Assembly: GCA_963667145.1 (NCBI GenBank) | Contig: OY762943.1 | Coordinates: forward strand, 496,001-560,000 | Origin: G963667145 sp963667145 | GTDB taxonomy: Bacteria > Cloacimonadota > Cloacimonadia > G963667145 | Direction of reading: 5' to 3' | DNA length: 64,000 nt | Part shown: positions 17,162-26,864 of the stretch, piece after piece | How positions within the stretch are numbered: position 1 is the stretch's first letter | How the letters are laid out: the number at the start of each line of letters is the position of its first letter | Made by a program: the position numbers and the translations under genes | Notes under the pieces: generated by a model | Databases searched by the model: none | Told to the model about the DNA's origin: nothing | What the model saw: the letters and a program-made list of their open reading frames with translations, nothing else

Positions 17162-17639
17162 GAGAATCTATATCTGCTTTCATCTGAAGCATATGTGTCA
17201 ACAGCGGTTCAATCTCATGCCAATACTCTTTTACAGCTTTGAGGCTTCCTGGGAGCGTAAAAATTAGCGACTGTTTCGATAGTCCGCAAATGCCTCTACT
17301 AAGCAAAGCGTTCCTATTCCCACTGCCATACTTCACTCTGATAAACTCCATCACTCCCGGAATAAATTTGTCAATCAGCGGTTGCACAACTTCAATCGTA
17401 ACGTCCTGCGTACCTATGCCTGTGCCACCTGTGGTGAAAATCAAATCAATTTTTCGCTCAACTATTTCTTTGAGAATTGAAGCGAGTTTTTTCTCATCAT
17501 CTGAAAGCAAATGGTACTCTCCCGAGTTCCCGCAAAAAGACTGCAATTGCTCAATCAAATAGTTACCGCTTTTGTCCTCGTAAACGCCCTGACTGGCTCT
17601 GGTGCTCAGCGACACAACAGCGAAGCTAATTTTTCCCAT
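17148..17639 (-). CDS. moaB: Molybdopterin adenylyltransferase, MoaB/Mog family
   Basis: A 163-residue MoaB/MogA-fold protein that adenylates molybdopterin before metal insertion. The signature TTGGTGIGTQDVT is present near residue 70. The ATG overlaps the moaC stop codon as TAATG, a clear translational coupling. I use moaB for the family; Mog is equally possible from sequence. Confidence 0.9.
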   Translation of the reverse strand: MGKISFAVVSLSTRASQGVYEDKSGNYLIEQLQSFCGNSGEYHLLSDDEKKLASILKEIVERKIDLIFTTGGTGIGTQDVTIEVVQPLIDKFIPGVMEFIRVKYGSGNRNALLSRGICGLSKQSLIFTLPGSLKAVKEYWHEIEPLLTHMLQMKADIDSHGKV

Positions 17640-18091
17640 TACAAGTCTTGTTTGGTTTTTTCCAAAAGAACTATATCCGAGAAGCTCATCTTCTTATCAA
17701 CGGCTTTGCACATATCGTAAATCGTGAGCAAAGCGACGCTCACGGCTGTCAGAGCTTCCATTTCAATGCCCGTAACATCCACAGCCACCACTTTGCTAAA
17801 GCAAAGAACTCCATCATCAACAACCTCAAAATCTACAGCAACCTGAGAAATGAAAACGTTATGACACATGGGAATCAGCTCACTGGTCTTCTTGCTCCCC
17901 TGAATAGCAGCAACTTTTGCCACAGCCAACACATTGCCCTTAATAATGCTATTAGACAAAATTTTCTCCACAGTCTCTTTTTGCAGGTTAATCTTGCCCT
18001 TAGCTTTAGCGATGCGAAGCTGTTTTGTCTTGTCGCTCACATCCACCATCTTCGCTTGATAATTTTTATCAAGGTGAGTAAAATCACTCAT
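17639..18091 (-). CDS. moaC: Cyclic pyranopterin monophosphate synthase
   Basis: A 150-residue MoaC, which with MoaA makes cyclic pyranopterin monophosphate, the first step of molybdenum-cofactor synthesis. The conserved MCHN (histidine) and the EMEALTAVSVALLTIYDMCK-type block holding active-site acids and lysine are visible. The ATG at 18091 has GAGG about 7 nt upstream and overlaps the end of the TPR gene; an ATG four codons earlier is less likely. MoaA is not in the window. Confidence 0.94.
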   Translation of the reverse strand: MSDFTHLDKNYQAKMVDVSDKTKQLRIAKAKGKINLQKETVEKILSNSIIKGNVLAVAKVAAIQGSKKTSELIPMCHNVFISQVAVDFEVVDDGVLCFSKVVAVDVTGIEMEALTAVSVALLTIYDMCKAVDKKMSFSDIVLLEKTKQDL

Positions 18092-19973
18092 TGCCAACCT
18101 CATTCTGCAATCTTTTCATTTCCAACTCTTCTATTTTCAATTGTAATGGACGATTCAGAGTCGAACACAAATCCACAACTTTCTCCTGAATTTCCAAAGC
18201 CATTTCTGGATAATCACCAATTATATTTTTGTACTCCCTGAAAGCATCATCGAATTTTCGCGATTTTTCATAGCTATTAGCAATCATCAGATGAACCTTT
18301 TGCCGTTGAGGGCTGTTCTTGAATTTTTCCAAAAATTCCCTGCCTCTACTAATAACTCGAGCATAATTCGTCTCTTGAAAATCGTTATAAATCGATTCCG
18401 AAAGTGCTTCTTGCTCAGACTTAGCTTTTTCGCCTGTTTCTCCCTGACACATTTTCAACTTAATAGCCGCATCGTTATATTTTTTGCCAGATGGATAACG
18501 CTCCATCACTTGCGAAAAATAGGAGATTGCGTCTTCAAATTTCCCCAAAGCGTAATAACATTCCCCAATCCAATACAAGCTATTTTCAACCAATCCGTCC
18601 GTGGGATATTTGTTAATAAAGGACTCAAACGAGGCTATAGCGTCCATAAATTTCTTTCCGCTGTACAAAGCATAACTCTTTTGGTACAAAATTTCTTGCG
18701 GTGTTTTGTCATCAATTCCGAGTTTCTCTTTGGACATACTAATTTTTATCCGAGCATGATTTGCTTTTTGTGAATCGGGAAACAGATGTAAAATCTTTTC
18801 AAAAACCTCTATCGCCTTTCTGTAATTCCCGATGGAGTAATAGCATTCGCCTTTCCAATAATAAGCGTTCGGCACGTATTTGCCATTAGGATAAGCCGAA
18901 ATGTATTCATCAAACTCTCCTATCGCCTTGTCGTATTTCCCTATCAAATAGTACTTACGAACGTTTTTGTACTCGGTGAATTCATCCGATTTTCTAACAC
19001 TTTTTTTGGTGTTGAGTATCATATCAATTTTGATTTGGGCATCTTTTGCTTTATCGGAGTCGGGATAATTTTTAATTACCTTCTTAAATTCACGTAACGC
19101 TATATCTTTCTTATCCAAAGAATAATAAGACTCCGCAAGCCAATACTGGCAATTCGGAGCAAATTTGTTTGTTGGATAAAGAGTGAGGAAATCGGAAAAT
19201 TCACGAATTGCTGAGCTGTAGCGTTTTTGATTATGCTCGTTCAAGGCTCGGCTGTAAATATCTTGAAGCGAATTTTTCTCTTTCTTCTTTTGCAAGGTTG
19301 CTATTCTATCCAATCGCCTCTGAGCCAAATATTTTTCTTCACTCTGCGGATACTTTTCAATTACCTCTTGGAATAACTTTGAAGCGGTGTCAAACTCACC
19401 CAAATTCAAATAGCAATCGGCAATCAAAAAATCAACGTTAGAACTAAAAGGACTTTCGGCATACTTCCCACGATACATAATAAAAGCACTCAGAGCGTAT
19501 TTGTAGAGATTGTCATCAAACAAATCTTTGCACTTCTCGAAATCCACCTGAGCTCCGTTCGTCCCAATCTCCAAACTGGAAACGAAATCGTCTTTATAAT
19601 CGGTAGCCTTGGCAATCTTGCCTTTAACGTAGCTCTTCAGCTTGTAATCGGGGTACTTCTCCAAAATCTGATTGTAAATCTTAATCGAATTATTGTAATC
19701 TTTCAACTCAAAATAGGATTGCCCGACATTTAACATAACATCGGCAGAATAAGGACCATCAGGGAAAGTATTTAAAAAAGTTTCACCTAAGCGAATCGTG
19801 TTTTCATACTCCTTCTGCCCATAATGGCTAAGGATAATGTTGTACTGCTTTTCCTGAATGCCTATTCCTTTGGACACATTTCCATCGCTATCCACGATTT
19901 TATAGACAATGACCAATCCAGAAACAACAGCTAATAGCGAGAAAAAAATGATAGTTAGGCGACGTATAGACAT
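18084..19973 (-). CDS. Membrane-anchored TPR protein (paralogue 1)
   Basis: A 629-residue protein with an uncleaved-looking N-terminal membrane segment (about 7-28) followed by many tetratricopeptide repeats of the BamD/YbgF style: WxGECYYxxGxYxxAIxxF, then a YP(D/N/S)S turn, repeated along the chain. Such proteins scaffold envelope complexes in the periplasm. It is clearly related to the 686-residue protein at 21850-23910. The end overlaps the moaC start. Confidence 0.85.
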   Translation of the reverse strand: MSIRRLTIIFFSLLAVVSGLVIVYKIVDSDGNVSKGIGIQEKQYNIILSHYGQKEYENTIRLGETFLNTFPDGPYSADVMLNVGQSYFELKDYNNSIKIYNQILEKYPDYKLKSYVKGKIAKATDYKDDFVSSLEIGTNGAQVDFEKCKDLFDDNLYKYALSAFIMYRGKYAESPFSSNVDFLIADCYLNLGEFDTASKLFQEVIEKYPQSEEKYLAQRRLDRIATLQKKKEKNSLQDIYSRALNEHNQKRYSSAIREFSDFLTLYPTNKFAPNCQYWLAESYYSLDKKDIALREFKKVIKNYPDSDKAKDAQIKIDMILNTKKSVRKSDEFTEYKNVRKYYLIGKYDKAIGEFDEYISAYPNGKYVPNAYYWKGECYYSIGNYRKAIEVFEKILHLFPDSQKANHARIKISMSKEKLGIDDKTPQEILYQKSYALYSGKKFMDAIASFESFINKYPTDGLVENSLYWIGECYYALGKFEDAISYFSQVMERYPSGKKYNDAAIKLKMCQGETGEKAKSEQEALSESIYNDFQETNYARVISRGREFLEKFKNSPQRQKVHLMIANSYEKSRKFDDAFREYKNIIGDYPEMALEIQEKVVDLCSTLNRPLQLKIEELEMKRLQNEVGNE

Positions 19974-19980
19974 GAAAAAA

Positions 19981-21363
19981 CTAACACTCCCTCAAAAAGC
20001 TAAGATAAGCCAAATAGGTGTTATAGACATCAACCTTACTGGACAATTCATAAAGCGAATGCATTCCAAATAAACCAGTTCCACAATCGATAACGTCCGC
20101 TCCTAACTCAGCCAGATATTTGGCAATCGTGCCTCCACCGCCTTCATCAACTTTACCCAGTCCTCCCATTTGCCAAGAAATTCCGTTCTTCTCAAAAATT
20201 CTAATCAGCTTGGACGTAAATTCGCTACTGGCATCGCTGGAAGAGTATTTGCCTCCTCCACCTCCGAACTTGCAAATCTCTACTCCCGAACCAAGAATTG
20301 TCGCATTCTGCTTGTCATGAACTTCTTGATAATTGGGGTTCAAAGCAGCCGAAACATCAGCCGAAATTATTTGAGAATTGGTCAACGCTCTACCGAGTGA
20401 ATAGCTATCATAACTCTCGCCATTGAGCTTCATGAGTTCTTGGATAAAATTTTTAAAAAAAGCGGACTTTGCTCCAGTATTGCCGTCACTGCCTATCTCT
20501 TCCTTATCCGCAAAATAGCAAACAACTGTCTTATCGTTCGCTTCCAAATCCAAAACAGACCTCAATCCACAATAGGAACAAACTCTGTCGTCCTGACCGT
20601 AGGACAAAATCATAGACGCATCCAAACCAGCATCACGAGCAAGTCCCGCAGGTACCAAACTCAACTCCGCAGACAAAAAATCTTGCTCTTTAATTCCGTA
20701 TTTCTCAGACAAAAGTTCCAAAGCTCGCAGTTTGAATTTCGACTTAATCTCCTTATCATCATCACCAAAAGCAGGCATAGAAGAAAAAACCAAATTCATT
20801 TTGTTCGCATCAAAAGCGTCGGTTAACTTCTTAGCGTATTGCACTTTCCGCGAAAGATGAGGAAGCAAATCTGGAATCACAAAAACAGGGTCGCTCGGAT
20901 TTTCGCCAATGTCGATTTTGACCTTCTCCCCGTTCGCCTTCATCACAACTCCGTGAAGAGCCAAAGGAGTGGACAACCACTGATACTTTTTAATCCCACC
21001 ATAGTAATGTGTCTTCGCCATGCAAACATCGTCGGACTCATAAAATGGATTTTGCTTGAGGTCAACTCTCGGCGAATCGATGTGCGAAGCAATCACATTC
21101 ACACCGTCCTGAATAGAAGCGTTACCAAGAATGGCAAACGCTATGCTCTTGGATTTGAAAACCTTATAAACTCGGGAACCACCTGCTTCAATAGTTTTGA
21201 AACCAGCTTTCTCCAAAAGTTCAACTGTATAATCGACACTAAGTCGCTCTGTTTTGCAACTGTTCAAAAACTCTTTATATCCTTCAGCAAAAGCAAACAC
21301 TTTCTCTTTATTATCTTTTCGCCAAGCTGTTTTCTTTTCGTATAATAACTTTTCGGATGCCAT
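19981..21363 (-). CDS. M18-family aminopeptidase
   Basis: A 460-residue zinc aminopeptidase that trims N-terminal residues from peptides. Metal-binding and catalytic landmarks: SHIDSPRVD near residue 95, DKEEIGSDG near 285 and a C-terminal GMHSLYELSSK block with the last histidine ligand. It starts directly after the greA stop codon, with GGAGAG inside the end of greA. The 7 bp to the TPR gene downstream suggests one transcript. Confidence 0.92.
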   Translation of the reverse strand: MASEKLLYEKKTAWRKDNKEKVFAFAEGYKEFLNSCKTERLSVDYTVELLEKAGFKTIEAGGSRVYKVFKSKSIAFAILGNASIQDGVNVIASHIDSPRVDLKQNPFYESDDVCMAKTHYYGGIKKYQWLSTPLALHGVVMKANGEKVKIDIGENPSDPVFVIPDLLPHLSRKVQYAKKLTDAFDANKMNLVFSSMPAFGDDDKEIKSKFKLRALELLSEKYGIKEQDFLSAELSLVPAGLARDAGLDASMILSYGQDDRVCSYCGLRSVLDLEANDKTVVCYFADKEEIGSDGNTGAKSAFFKNFIQELMKLNGESYDSYSLGRALTNSQIISADVSAALNPNYQEVHDKQNATILGSGVEICKFGGGGGKYSSSDASSEFTSKLIRIFEKNGISWQMGGLGKVDEGGGGTIAKYLAELGADVIDCGTGLFGMHSLYELSSKVDVYNTYLAYLSFLREC

Positions 21364-21840
21364 CTAATCTCTCCAAATCTCTACTACAGAATAAGTAATG
21401 TCTCCCGAGGGTGCACTGACAACAAACTCTTCGCCAACCTTTTTCCCTATAATCGCCTTTCCCAGTGGCGACAAAAAAGAAATTGGGACAATACCATCAC
21501 CAAAATCAAAATCGATTTCATCAACTCCCACCAAAATATGACTGGATAAATTCCCGCTTACTTTCTCCTGCACTTTCACACAAAAGCCAAATCTAACAGC
21601 AGAATCGTCCATATTTTGGGGATTGATTACCTGCAGTTTTTGTAATCTGGAAGAGATATATCCGATTTCGTTCTCAATGTTTCTTTTCCGTTCGCGTGCC
21701 GCGTGATACTCCGCATTTTCCGACAAATCACCCATTTCGCGAGCTGATGCCACCTGCTTCACAACTTCTGGCAAGCTGGATTTCAGTCCTTCCAGCTTCT
21801 CGTTCAACTTTCTTATTCCTATAGCTGTAATATATTCCAT
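21364..21840 (-). CDS. greA: Transcription elongation factor GreA
   Basis: A 158-residue GreA, which enters the RNA polymerase secondary channel and rescues backtracked complexes by stimulating cleavage of the transcript. It shows the N-terminal coiled coil with the acidic tip (MGDLSENAEYHAARERK) and the C-terminal FKBP-like domain with VSFLSPLGKAIIGKKVGE-like sequence. Full length. No strong ribosome site is seen; it starts 9 bp after the TPR gene. Confidence 0.96.
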   Translation of the reverse strand: MEYITAIGIRKLNEKLEGLKSSLPEVVKQVASAREMGDLSENAEYHAARERKRNIENEIGYISSRLQKLQVINPQNMDDSAVRFGFCVKVQEKVSGNLSSHILVGVDEIDFDFGDGIVPISFLSPLGKAIIGKKVGEEFVVSAPSGDITYSVVEIWRD

Positions 21841-21849
21841 AATTAAAAT

Positions 21850-23910
21850 TTAGTTTCCCTGTCTATTTTCAATGCTCAATTTGAGATTTTCAAGACTTTT
21901 GTAGTGTCTGCTGTTCTCGTTAAATTCTTGCATAAACTGTGCAATGAGTTGCAAAGTGAAATCATACTCTCTCAATCTATAGCAAGAGAAAACAAAGTAC
22001 GCATAATACGCTTCTTTATCTTTCAAATTCAAAATACCAGCATTAACTCTATTAAAATAAATCTTAGCCTTTGCATAATCTCTTGAATTACAATAGTATT
22101 GCCCAATCCAAGTAAATAGGATTGCCTCTTCCTCGGAATTGTTAGCGAATTTCCCTTTTAGCGAATTGAGAACATTATAGCCCTCGCTCCACTGCCCAAC
22201 TTCACACAATCTTATCCCCTCGTCCAATCTTGCTCTATCATTAGAAACATTCGTTGGCTCGGAAACATCAACTTCTTCCGCAGGTTGTGGTAATTCGGGT
22301 GTTTCTTCACTTTTTTCCAAGCACTTGTCATATCTGTTCTGAACTATTTCTCTCTCTCCAGGCAATCGATTTTCATCGAGGATTTTTTTGTAATACAATT
22401 TCGCCATCTCAAAATCTTTTTGCTTATAATAGCCTTCACCAATCAAAAATATAGCTTTGGAGGCGTCCTTGTCGTTCGGGTTATTTCGAAAAAATTTCTT
22501 TCCTTCAGTAATCAAATTATCATAATCTTTGTTCTTGTAATACTCCTCAAGACGCTGAAAATCTGTTAATCCTTCTTCCATTTGCACACTCGGACTGCTC
22601 TCACCACGAAGTTTCTTTATCTCATTTATTTTGAGCAAAGCGTCTTTTGCTTTGTGGTGCTTGGGGTATTCACTGCGAACTTTCTCAAACTCTGCCAAAG
22701 CCTCATCATATTGCTCCTGTTCAAAATAGCATTCACCAGCCCAATAGAAACAATTAGCTGCTAAAATATCGGTGGGATAGCGATTTACAAACTCCCTAAA
22801 GTTCTTTATCGCATAATCGTAATCTTTTCGCAGATAAGCCTGACGAGCCTTAACGTAATAGACGATTCGCTCGATTTTCCCCAATTTAGTCCGAGCATCT
22901 ATAGCTTTTTGATTTTCGGGATATTTGTTGATAACAATATTAAAATTGTCTTGTGCCAACTTAAAATTGAGCAATGTGTTCTTATACACTCCATCCTGAT
23001 AATTAGCGGTGGCATAATAACTCTCGGCAATCCAATAATAAGCGTTAGGAACAAGTTTGCTATCGGGATACTTTTCAATAAACTCCTTAAAGCCTGAAAT
23101 TGCATCTTTATACTTTTTTTGCTCATACTTTTTATATAGATTTTTGTAAACCTGCTCCAATTTAGCATCAACGTCATTTCTGAGCAATTTTTGTCCACTC
23201 ATCAAAATTTTGCGGTTTGCAGACGGAACTTTGGCAGAATTGGGGTAATTCTCTATAACTCGCTCGAACTCTCTTTTGGCACGACGCAAATCGTCCTTGC
23301 CATAGTAACATTCCGCCAACCAGTATTGAGCGTTGGGAGCCAACTCGGAATTTGGATATTTCCTCAGGAACGCTTCAAACCCTTTTATCGCCTTGTCAAA
23401 ATCTCTGCCTTTGTACAAATCGCGACATTCCTGATAGCCACTTTCGGGAGTTTCCAACTTCAAAAAAGAATCCATTGTGCTTCTGCCAGCAATTTTGCCC
23501 AATAAATCCAACTTAATCTCAGCAAACTTAGCCATTTGCGAACCTGGAAAATTCCTGATTACGCTATTGTAACCATTTCTAGCTTCGGGGAAATTTTCCA
23601 GTCTATAGTAACTCTCCGCTATCTTGAACAGTACGTTGGAGCTAAAATGATTTTTCGGATACTCTTGCAAAAACTTTTTGGACGATCTAATAACCTGCTC
23701 ATAGTCTTGCTGATTAAAGAGCTCACTTATCTTGGCGTACTCATTGTCAACGCTCGACCGAACAGTTTCTTGCTGATCTTCCACCACGTCAGGAATATTC
23801 ACCACTTGCGGAGCAACTGCATCATGGGAAAAAACCAAATCGTTAACAACGTAAACACCGCCCAAAACAGCAAGTAATCCCAAAAATATATAAAGTAATT
23901 TGCCTTTCAT
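21850..23910 (-). CDS. Membrane-anchored TPR protein (paralogue 2)
   Basis: A 686-residue protein with one N-terminal membrane segment (about 5-25) and TPR units of the same type as the 18084-19973 protein: AQYWLAECYYGKxDLRRAxREF, AFxxYPNSELAPNA and similar. A proline/glutamate-rich linker near residue 540 splits off the last repeats. The pair brackets greA and the aminopeptidase in one run of genes. Likely an envelope scaffold; no specific partner can be named. Confidence 0.85.
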   Translation of the reverse strand: MKGKLLYIFLGLLAVLGGVYVVNDLVFSHDAVAPQVVNIPDVVEDQQETVRSSVDNEYAKISELFNQQDYEQVIRSSKKFLQEYPKNHFSSNVLFKIAESYYRLENFPEARNGYNSVIRNFPGSQMAKFAEIKLDLLGKIAGRSTMDSFLKLETPESGYQECRDLYKGRDFDKAIKGFEAFLRKYPNSELAPNAQYWLAECYYGKDDLRRAKREFERVIENYPNSAKVPSANRKILMSGQKLLRNDVDAKLEQVYKNLYKKYEQKKYKDAISGFKEFIEKYPDSKLVPNAYYWIAESYYATANYQDGVYKNTLLNFKLAQDNFNIVINKYPENQKAIDARTKLGKIERIVYYVKARQAYLRKDYDYAIKNFREFVNRYPTDILAANCFYWAGECYFEQEQYDEALAEFEKVRSEYPKHHKAKDALLKINEIKKLRGESSPSVQMEEGLTDFQRLEEYYKNKDYDNLITEGKKFFRNNPNDKDASKAIFLIGEGYYKQKDFEMAKLYYKKILDENRLPGEREIVQNRYDKCLEKSEETPELPQPAEEVDVSEPTNVSNDRARLDEGIRLCEVGQWSEGYNVLNSLKGKFANNSEEEAILFTWIGQYYCNSRDYAKAKIYFNRVNAGILNLKDKEAYYAYFVFSCYRLREYDFTLQLIAQFMQEFNENSRHYKSLENLKLSIENRQGN

Positions 23911-23937
23911 ATATAACTTCTTCTTTAATTAATTTCT

Positions 23938-24183
23938 CTACTTAACAACCTTGCAAGACCCACCTTTCACTTGTTTGCAAGGGTCCAGCTCCTGCTCCTC
24001 TGGCTTATCGACAAAAGTTCGATTGGCAATAAATCTTTGTTGCAATTTGTAGATTTTCCATCCCAAATATCCCGCTATGGGCAAAGCTATAAACCAAAAT
24101 TTAATCACAAAAAGGAAAAAGATTTTGACTACTGCCAAAACCAAAATCACAAAAAACAACACAAGCAAAAAAGGAAATCTCAT
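23938..24183 (-). CDS. Small membrane protein
   Basis: An 81-residue protein with one long or two adjacent hydrophobic segments (about 4-45), then a basic/acidic tail with two cysteines (DPCKQVKGGSCK). It ends 27 bp before the TPR gene on the same strand. The tail recalls small single-pass proteins with C-terminal Cys pairs, but I do not recognise the family. Confidence 0.55.
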   Translation of the reverse strand: MRFPFLLVLFFVILVLAVVKIFFLFVIKFWFIALPIAGYLGWKIYKLQQRFIANRTFVDKPEEQELDPCKQVKGGSCKVVK

Positions 24184-24353
24184 CTCAAAATCCCAATACT
24201 CTAAAATGTAAATATTTATTCATAATCCAACCATCTAAACAGCAACACAAACCATCTTTCCCACATATGCTAAACCTGACAAACATTGACTTCATCTGTC
24301 AAGAAAAGTTGCTAAAATTTTACTTTCCCCAAAGTTACAACAACGCAAACAGC

Positions 24354-25436
24354 TTAAAATGCCAAAGCTAAATTAGCAGAAAATCCACTTTGCTCAGCAA
24401 AATAGTACTCTCCACTGAGGTTAAGAATTCCTAATCTAACACCCAAGCCAACAGGAATGCGATAATTGTTCGGTCCATCAACGTCGAAACTTATGGAAGA
24501 TTTAGTACTTGTATTGGTTCCAGTAGAAATTGTATAATCGTAAGAAAATTCCATATTGCTCGATTCCAGCATAAGCCCAGCGTATGGAGTGAGGTTCAAA
24601 AATCTCCAACCAAGTTGCTTGCTCACGTTCATTCCAGCTGTCCAAGCAGACGCCTTGATAATGTCTCCGAGTTTGAATACCTGATAAGAGCCAGACAAAT
24701 CCAAATCAAAAGGCAAAATGTCCAAAACAGGCAAAAACATTTTTGGATTGTGTTGCAGGGCACCTCCGTAATAACTAACCTTGCCTATAGACTTGTCAAC
24801 CTCCACAGGTGGCAAAAACCTGAAAGTTCCCTTAGTTCCAAACAGAGTCCCCAAAGAAATTTGGAACGCACCCAAAGGAATGATGGGCAAATCAAGACCT
24901 GTTATGTCTGTTTCTATAGACTGCCCTTGCAAAGAATACGAAGTACCATCCACTGTAATATTTTCATTTATAACTAAGGTAATCTTATCGCTATTAGAAC
25001 CAATTACGGTTGGACCAGAAGCCTTAACTTTTACACTGGCAGCCGAATTGTCAGAACCTCCTAACTGCTCCCAAATTTTCTGAGCCAAAATTTCATTGTC
25101 CGAACCATAAAGTTTTTTAGCTAATTCTTTCACCATATCATAAGTCAAAGAAACTTTCCCGTCTGACACCTTGCTAAAAGTCTTATCAGCATCATCAAAC
25201 ATAGTTCCCATAGCAACTACCGAGATCTCAATATCCAATCCCAATACTTTGGCTTTGGGAGCTTTATTGAACCACCCAGCATTCATGTTGGAACAAAATC
25301 CGTCCGTAACTGGAGAAACATACGCTTTGCCCACTTCACCCGCCATATCACTAAGCATACTTTCAATGGACTTCTCAGTAGCCCAACTCAAACAAGCACT
25401 TGCAATAAAAACACAAAGAATTATTATTTTTTTCAT
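24354..25436 (-). CDS. Predicted outer-membrane beta-barrel protein, DUF6588-like
   Basis: A 360-residue exported protein: signal peptide, then alternating amphipathic strands with many Gly/Ser/Tyr positions, ending in an aromatic/hydrophobic strand with C-terminal Phe (SANLALAF), as expected for an outer-membrane barrel. The family call to DUF6588 is from memory and tentative. The ATG at 25436 follows GGAGGA at good spacing; a TTG five codons upstream overlaps gltX and is unlikely. It lies 11 bp after gltX. Confidence 0.68.
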   Translation of the reverse strand: MKKIIILCVFIASACLSWATEKSIESMLSDMAGEVGKAYVSPVTDGFCSNMNAGWFNKAPKAKVLGLDIEISVVAMGTMFDDADKTFSKVSDGKVSLTYDMVKELAKKLYGSDNEILAQKIWEQLGGSDNSAASVKVKASGPTVIGSNSDKITLVINENITVDGTSYSLQGQSIETDITGLDLPIIPLGAFQISLGTLFGTKGTFRFLPPVEVDKSIGKVSYYGGALQHNPKMFLPVLDILPFDLDLSGSYQVFKLGDIIKASAWTAGMNVSKQLGWRFLNLTPYAGLMLESSNMEFSYDYTISTGTNTSTKSSISFDVDGPNNYRIPVGLGVRLGILNLSGEYYFAEQSGFSANLALAF

Positions 25437-25447
25437 GATTCCTCCCC

Positions 25448-26833
25448 TCAATTCAAAACATTTTTTAATCTTTTTTTTGTTTCATCTATTCCCAACACGT
25501 CAATCAAAATAGGAATGTTGGGGCCTGACGAATTGCCAAACAAAGCCAAGCGAAGCGGGAAAAAATAAGCCTTCCCTTTGATTTCCAACTTCGCAGATGC
25601 TTCCTTGACAAACTGTTCATAATCGGCACCTTCTTCCAAATTATCAAAATAGTACTTAAAAATCTTTTGGGAATCTTCGGCATTCAGAAGTTCAAAATCT
25701 TCCGTCGCAAACTCCAAGTCTTTGTAAAACATCTGCGAATATTGAACAACTTCTGGCAATCGCACCAAATAATCTTTCGCCACATCGATTACCTTCAAAT
25801 ATTTTTCCTTGTCGCTAATATCAATGCCTGCATCAACAAAATACTTCTCCAACATTTTAGCCAACTCATCAAGCGGTTTTTTGCGGATGTATTGCCCATT
25901 CATCCACTCCAACTTCTTCTCATCAAAGACAGCCCCAGCTTTGTTCACAGCCTTGAAAGAGAAATTCTCGCACAAATACTGCAAGTCGAAAATCTCTTTC
26001 TCCGATTTGGGATTCCAACCCAAAAGTGCCACAAAATTGATTATCGCCTCTGGTAAATAGCCTCGCTCAAGATAGTTGCCAACCGAAAAATCTCCGTCAC
26101 GCTTGCTGAGTTTGGACTTGTTCTCATTCAAAATCAACGGCAGATGTACCCAAATTGGCGGTTTCCAGCCAAGACATTCGTATAAAAAAATGTGCTTCGG
26201 TGTGGAATAGAGCCACTCTTCGCCTCTGATGACGTGGGAAATCTCCATCAAGTGGTCGTCCACAACAGCCGCCAAATGATATGTAGGAAAACCGTCGGAC
26301 TTCAAAATGACCTGATCGTCCAACAGCGAAGAATCTATTTTGACTTTGCCACGCACTTTGTCCGAAATAACGAAATCTCTGTCTTTGGGCATCGCCAAGC
26401 GAATTACGTAAGGTATTCCCTCTTGCAACTTCTTTTCGACCTCTTCTTTGGGCAAATTTCGACAAGTTTCGGGATACTTCGTCGGCAATTTTAACTCTTT
26501 TTGTCGCTGACGAGCCACATCCAAATCTTCTTTGGTGCAAAAGCAATAATAGGCGTCACCCTGCTCTATCAATTGCAAAGCGTACTTTTTGTAAATTTCC
26601 AGTCGCTGACTCTGGAAAGTCGGACCTTCATCAAAGTTCAACCCCATTGCCTTTAACGAATTTATCAAATTTTCCGTTGCTCCTTCCACAAAGCGAGTTT
26701 GGTCGGTGTCCTCTATACGCAAAATGAACTTTCCAACTTGGTTTTTGGCGTATGCATAATCGTAAAGAGCTGTCCGCAGACCTCCCAAATGCAACTTGCC
26801 CGTGGGCGATGGAGCAAATCTAACTCTAATCAT
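25448..26833 (-). CDS. gltX: Glutamyl-tRNA synthetase
   Basis: A 461-residue class I synthetase that charges tRNA-Glu (and possibly tRNA-Gln in organisms without GlnRS). The HIGH motif is in PSPTGKLHLGGLRTALYD at the N-terminus and the KMSKS loop is KLSKRDG near residue 240. Length and domain order are normal for a bacterial GluRS. GGGA precedes the ATG. It lies between two envelope-protein genes on the same strand. Confidence 0.97.
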   Translation of the reverse strand: MIRVRFAPSPTGKLHLGGLRTALYDYAYAKNQVGKFILRIEDTDQTRFVEGATENLINSLKAMGLNFDEGPTFQSQRLEIYKKYALQLIEQGDAYYCFCTKEDLDVARQRQKELKLPTKYPETCRNLPKEEVEKKLQEGIPYVIRLAMPKDRDFVISDKVRGKVKIDSSLLDDQVILKSDGFPTYHLAAVVDDHLMEISHVIRGEEWLYSTPKHIFLYECLGWKPPIWVHLPLILNENKSKLSKRDGDFSVGNYLERGYLPEAIINFVALLGWNPKSEKEIFDLQYLCENFSFKAVNKAGAVFDEKKLEWMNGQYIRKKPLDELAKMLEKYFVDAGIDISDKEKYLKVIDVAKDYLVRLPEVVQYSQMFYKDLEFATEDFELLNAEDSQKIFKYYFDNLEEGADYEQFVKEASAKLEIKGKAYFFPLRLALFGNSSGPNIPILIDVLGIDETKKRLKNVLN

Positions 26834-26864
26834 ATAATTGTATTCCCTTTAAAATTTTCTTCTC

